Source: an uncultured Gammaproteobacteria bacterium (GTDB lineage: Bacteria > Pseudomonadota > Gammaproteobacteria > Pseudomonadales > UBA5518). From it: DNA of 52,618 nt. Positions 50,532 to 52,618 of this stretch are shown here, in pieces; position 1 is the first letter of the stretch; the number at the start of each line of letters is the position of its first letter. The position numbers and the translations under genes were made by a program. The notes below the pieces were generated by a model. The model had not been told where the DNA came from. It worked only from the letters and a program-made list of their open reading frames with translations, and made no database searches. The stretch spans positions 1 through 52,618 of the forward strand of contig CAIYPF010000027.1 of the NCBI GenBank assembly GCA_903928015.1. Direction: 5' to 3'.

Positions 50532-52091
50532 TCAGCTGCGGGGGCGGATGGTGCTCACATCATGCGGGTTGATCAGGTCGGGCACGGTCCAGCCGTTCAG
50601 GTCGTACTCGCCCATGCACTGTTCGACGAAGCCCTTCATGCGATCGGACAACCCCGTCGCACCCGAGATCAGGTAAGGATCCACGCGCGTCTGCTCATTG
50701 CTGCCGGAGTAGTTGAACTCGTAGAGCTCGTGACGGCCTGCAAACTCGGAGTTCACCGAATCCCAGAGGAGCTTCAACGTCTTCACCCGTTCCTGCGCAC
50801 CGATGCCGTTAGAGCCGCGGACGTACTTCTCGAGGAGCGGCGCGAGCGCCGGGTTCTGGAAATCCCCCGCGTTGGAGGGCAGGTAGATCAGCGCGCTGGC
50901 CACGGTCTTCTGGATGATGTTCAGCACGCGGCCCGTCGCGTCACCGGCCATCATGCGGAATGCGAGCGATGCCTCGAAGTTGGGCAGCACGTACTTGCCC
51001 CAGGGCTCACCCGCGTGCGCCATCGCGTCCGACAGTGCCCACATGGTGTGCCGCAGGCCGATCACCTCTCCCACGGCAGCTTGCACGCCACGGAAGTCCT
51101 TGGTGCCCGTGATCTCGACCGCCTTCAGCAGCAGGCCCGAGATGAAGTCGAGCTTCACGGCAAGACGGGTGCAGGCCTGCAGCAGCGCGCGCGGCATGAA
51201 CCCCGTCTGGGTGACGAAGCCGTTCGCCGAGTCGACGTCGTACATCAGGACGTCTTCCCACGGGATCAGGACCTTGTCGAAGATCAGGATCGCGTCGTTC
51301 TCGTCCATGCGGCTCGAGAGCGGCGCATCGAAAGGCGTAGAGGTCACGGCCGCGTTGTACTCGTAGGAGTTGCGGCAGATCAGCTTGAGGCCGGGCGCAC
51401 CGGTGCGCGCGATGAATATGGGCGAGAACTTCTTGTCCTTGAGTGCCACCTGGTAGTGCGCGACGAAGGTGTATTGCGTGAGCACGGCCGCCGTCGCCAC
51501 GACCTTGGCGCCGCTGACGATGATGCCCTCGTCGGTTTCCTTGTCGACCTGTATGAACACATCAGAGGTCGAGTTCGGCAGGTGCCGGTCGACAGGCGGG
51601 TTCACGATCGCGTGATTGATGAAGGGCACTTTCTGGCGCGCGAGGTCGTACCAGCGCAGGGCGTTCGGCTTGTACTCGCCGTACATGTCGCTGGAGCCGG
51701 CAAGCGTCGCCACCCACGCGGCCTTGTAGTCGGGCGAGCGTCCCATCCAGCCGTAGGTCAAACGTGACCAGCAGGCGAGCGCATCGCGCGCTGCGACCTG
51801 CTCGGCGACGGAACGCGGAGGCTGGAAATACCGGTGGGTCATGCCCGTCCCGTTCTCGATCGGAACCAGCAGCGTGTCCGCGAGCTTCGGGTCGTGCAGC
51901 GAGTCGTACAGACGCGCCATCATCCGCGCCGAATTGCGGAAGGCCGGGTGCGTGGTGATGTCCTTCACGCGCTCGTTGTTGATCCAGACTTCACGGCCGT
52001 CGTTCAGGCTCTCGAGGTATTCGGCGCCCGTATACGCGAGCACGGGTGCAGAGCTGTTCGTCGACGGGTTGCTTCCGGCTGCACTGTTCAT
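50532..52091 (-). CDS. 4-hydroxyphenylacetate 3-hydroxylase (HpaB)-family flavoprotein
   Basis: A 519-residue monooxygenase of the HpaB oxygenase family, which uses reduced FAD supplied by a separate reductase. Signature parts are LAYTGAEYLESLNDGREVWINNERV, VPIENGTGMTHRYFQPPRS, DEGIIVSGAKVVATAAVLTQY, SRMDENDAILIFDKVLIPWEDVLMYDVD and RAKLDFISGLLL-like helices, with TYEFNYSGSNEQTR near the end. Members act on phenols or as dehydratases such as 4-hydroxybutyryl-CoA dehydratase, so the substrate is open. No reductase (HpaC) gene is in the window. A GGAGGAGAGAGCG site precedes the ATG. Confidence 0.93.
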   Translation of the reverse strand: MNSAAGSNPSTNSSAPVLAYTGAEYLESLNDGREVWINNERVKDITTHPAFRNSARMMARLYDSLHDPKLADTLLVPIENGTGMTHRYFQPPRSVAEQVAARDALACWSRLTYGWMGRSPDYKAAWVATLAGSSDMYGEYKPNALRWYDLARQKVPFINHAIVNPPVDRHLPNSTSDVFIQVDKETDEGIIVSGAKVVATAAVLTQYTFVAHYQVALKDKKFSPIFIARTGAPGLKLICRNSYEYNAAVTSTPFDAPLSSRMDENDAILIFDKVLIPWEDVLMYDVDSANGFVTQTGFMPRALLQACTRLAVKLDFISGLLLKAVEITGTKDFRGVQAAVGEVIGLRHTMWALSDAMAHAGEPWGKYVLPNFEASLAFRMMAGDATGRVLNIIQKTVASALIYLPSNAGDFQNPALAPLLEKYVRGSNGIGAQERVKTLKLLWDSVNSEFAGRHELYEFNYSGSNEQTRVDPYLISGATGLSDRMKGFVEQCMGEYDLNGWTVPDLINPHDVSTIRPRS

Positions 52092-52161
52092 CGCTCTCTC
52101 TCCTCCGGGGTGTGGGCGCACGGCCTGCAGGGCAGGGTGCGCTGTTCTGTTACTTCGTTGC

Positions 52162-52618
52162 TCAAAGGATCCCGCTGTCGCCTGCGCGGAGCAGGTTCTC
52201 GAGTTCGTAGCCCGTGGCCCATCCCACGTTACCGCCGCGGTATCCGAGGATGCGTTGCGCCTGCTCCGAATAGGTCGTGACCAGTTCACGCGGGACGGCG
52301 ACGAACTGGTTTTCCTCCTGGCTCAGCCAGTTGACCTGGAAGAGCGAGAGGAATCCGGTGCGGGGGATATCGGTCGTGTTTCGCCCGAGGCCATGGAAGG
52401 TCTTGCCCAACCAGAAGAGCGCCGAGCCCTTCGGCATCACACCCTGAGTGGTCTCCTCGGGCAGCGGGTCACGATCCCATTCCCAGCGGTGGCTGCCCGG
52501 CACGATGTGGGTCGCACCGTTTTCGGCAGTGAAGTCCGTTCCCGCGAAATTGACGGCCACGGACCAGTCCGGCGAGTCAGGCGCCTGCACGATGTAGGGG
52601 TGGTAGATGTCCATCTCG
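52162..52618 (-). CDS. Phytanoyl-CoA dioxygenase (PhyH)-family protein, C-terminal part
   Basis: The gene is open at the right edge; its C-terminal 151 residues are visible. They have DWSVAVNFAGTDFTAENGATHIVPGSHRWEWDRDPL, where the histidine in PGSHRW is the third iron ligand of the 2-oxoglutarate oxygenase fold, and a later R-x-G-F-L-S-L-F-Q strand that holds the 2-oxoglutarate arginine. It would hydroxylate a substrate with Fe(II), O2 and 2-oxoglutarate. It lies 70 bp upstream of the HpaB-like gene on the same strand and is probably co-transcribed. The usual H-x-D motif would be outside the window. Confidence 0.87.
   Translation of the reverse strand, partial: EMDIYHPYIVQAPDSPDWSVAVNFAGTDFTAENGATHIVPGSHRWEWDRDPLPEETTQGVMPKGSALFWLGKTFHGLGRNTTDIPRTGFLSLFQVNWLSQEENQFVAVPRELVTTYSEQAQRILGYRGGNVGWATGYELENLLRAGDSGIL

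Noticed and set aside
1-52618. Prophage, integrative element or transposase
   Set aside because: No integrase, phage structural or transposase gene was found, no tRNA-flanked repeat was seen, and gene density and style are uniform across the window.

Overview
The window is GC-rich bacterial chromosome, densely packed with about 48 protein genes, short gaps and many ATGA- or GTGA-type overlaps. No rRNA, tRNA, CRISPR array, integrase or insertion sequence was recognised. TonB-dependent uptake, lipoproteins, a bifunctional penicillin-binding protein and a YciB/IspZ-like protein indicate a Gram-negative. The short palindromes of the type GGAGCGGGC-NAT-GCCCGCGAC resemble REP elements of Pseudomonas/Xanthomonas-like Gammaproteobacteria. 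The gene content (P450, CoA ligase, B12 mutase, LLM oxidoreductase, HpaB-like hydroxylase) fits a free-living catabolic gammaproteobacterium. The taxonomic placement is an inference.

Layout. 1-6520: the 3' end of an RTX-type exported protein, a membrane-anchored metallo-beta-lactamase-fold hydrolase, a DUF1330-like membrane protein, a tandem DsbA-fold protein, an aminopeptidase P and a LigB-type dioxygenase. 6666-12227: one tight plus-strand operon joining a GPP34 (GOLPH3-like) protein, a STAS protein, an RsbW-like ATPase, an ABC_sub_bind substrate-binding protein, a STAS protein with an unknown C-terminal domain, an ABC permease and an ABC ATPase. 12242-16613: a minus-strand operon of a YciB-like protein, a MaoC hydratase, a beta-propeller-like lipoprotein, a TlpA thioredoxin and a secreted alpha/beta hydrolase. 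16766-20201: an orphan sensor kinase, an SDR dehydrogenase and a four-repeat COG4705-like membrane protein.

20306-32207 is a divergent catabolic locus. Leftward from a 179-bp AT-richer gap run an Fe-ADH-family dehydrogenase, a TetR regulator, an acyl-CoA synthetase, a TonB-dependent receptor and a cytochrome P450. Rightward run the large and small subunits of a coenzyme-B12 acyl-CoA mutase, its MeaB GTPase, a metallo-beta-lactamase-fold hydrolase and an enoyl-CoA hydratase-family enzyme. Together they could import, oxidise, CoA-activate and isomerise a branched acid. The mutase lacks three active-site residues found in characterised relatives, so its substrate may be new. An imperfect palindrome in the gap is a candidate TetR operator.

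32352-45922: a DUF2799 lipoprotein, an APC permease with a P1 peptidase, an amidohydrolase divergent from a succinate-semialdehyde-type dehydrogenase, a large divergent class A PBP, then SnoaL-like, dienelactone hydrolase-like and LLM enzymes and an outer-membrane barrel-like protein. 46004-50365: a DUF2946-like small protein and the four-gene Anbu cluster (circularly permuted ATP-grasp, alpha-E, transglutaminase, Anbu protease). 50532-52618: an HpaB-family hydroxylase and the C-terminal part of a PhyH-type dioxygenase. No gene-free stretch exceeds about 200 bases.
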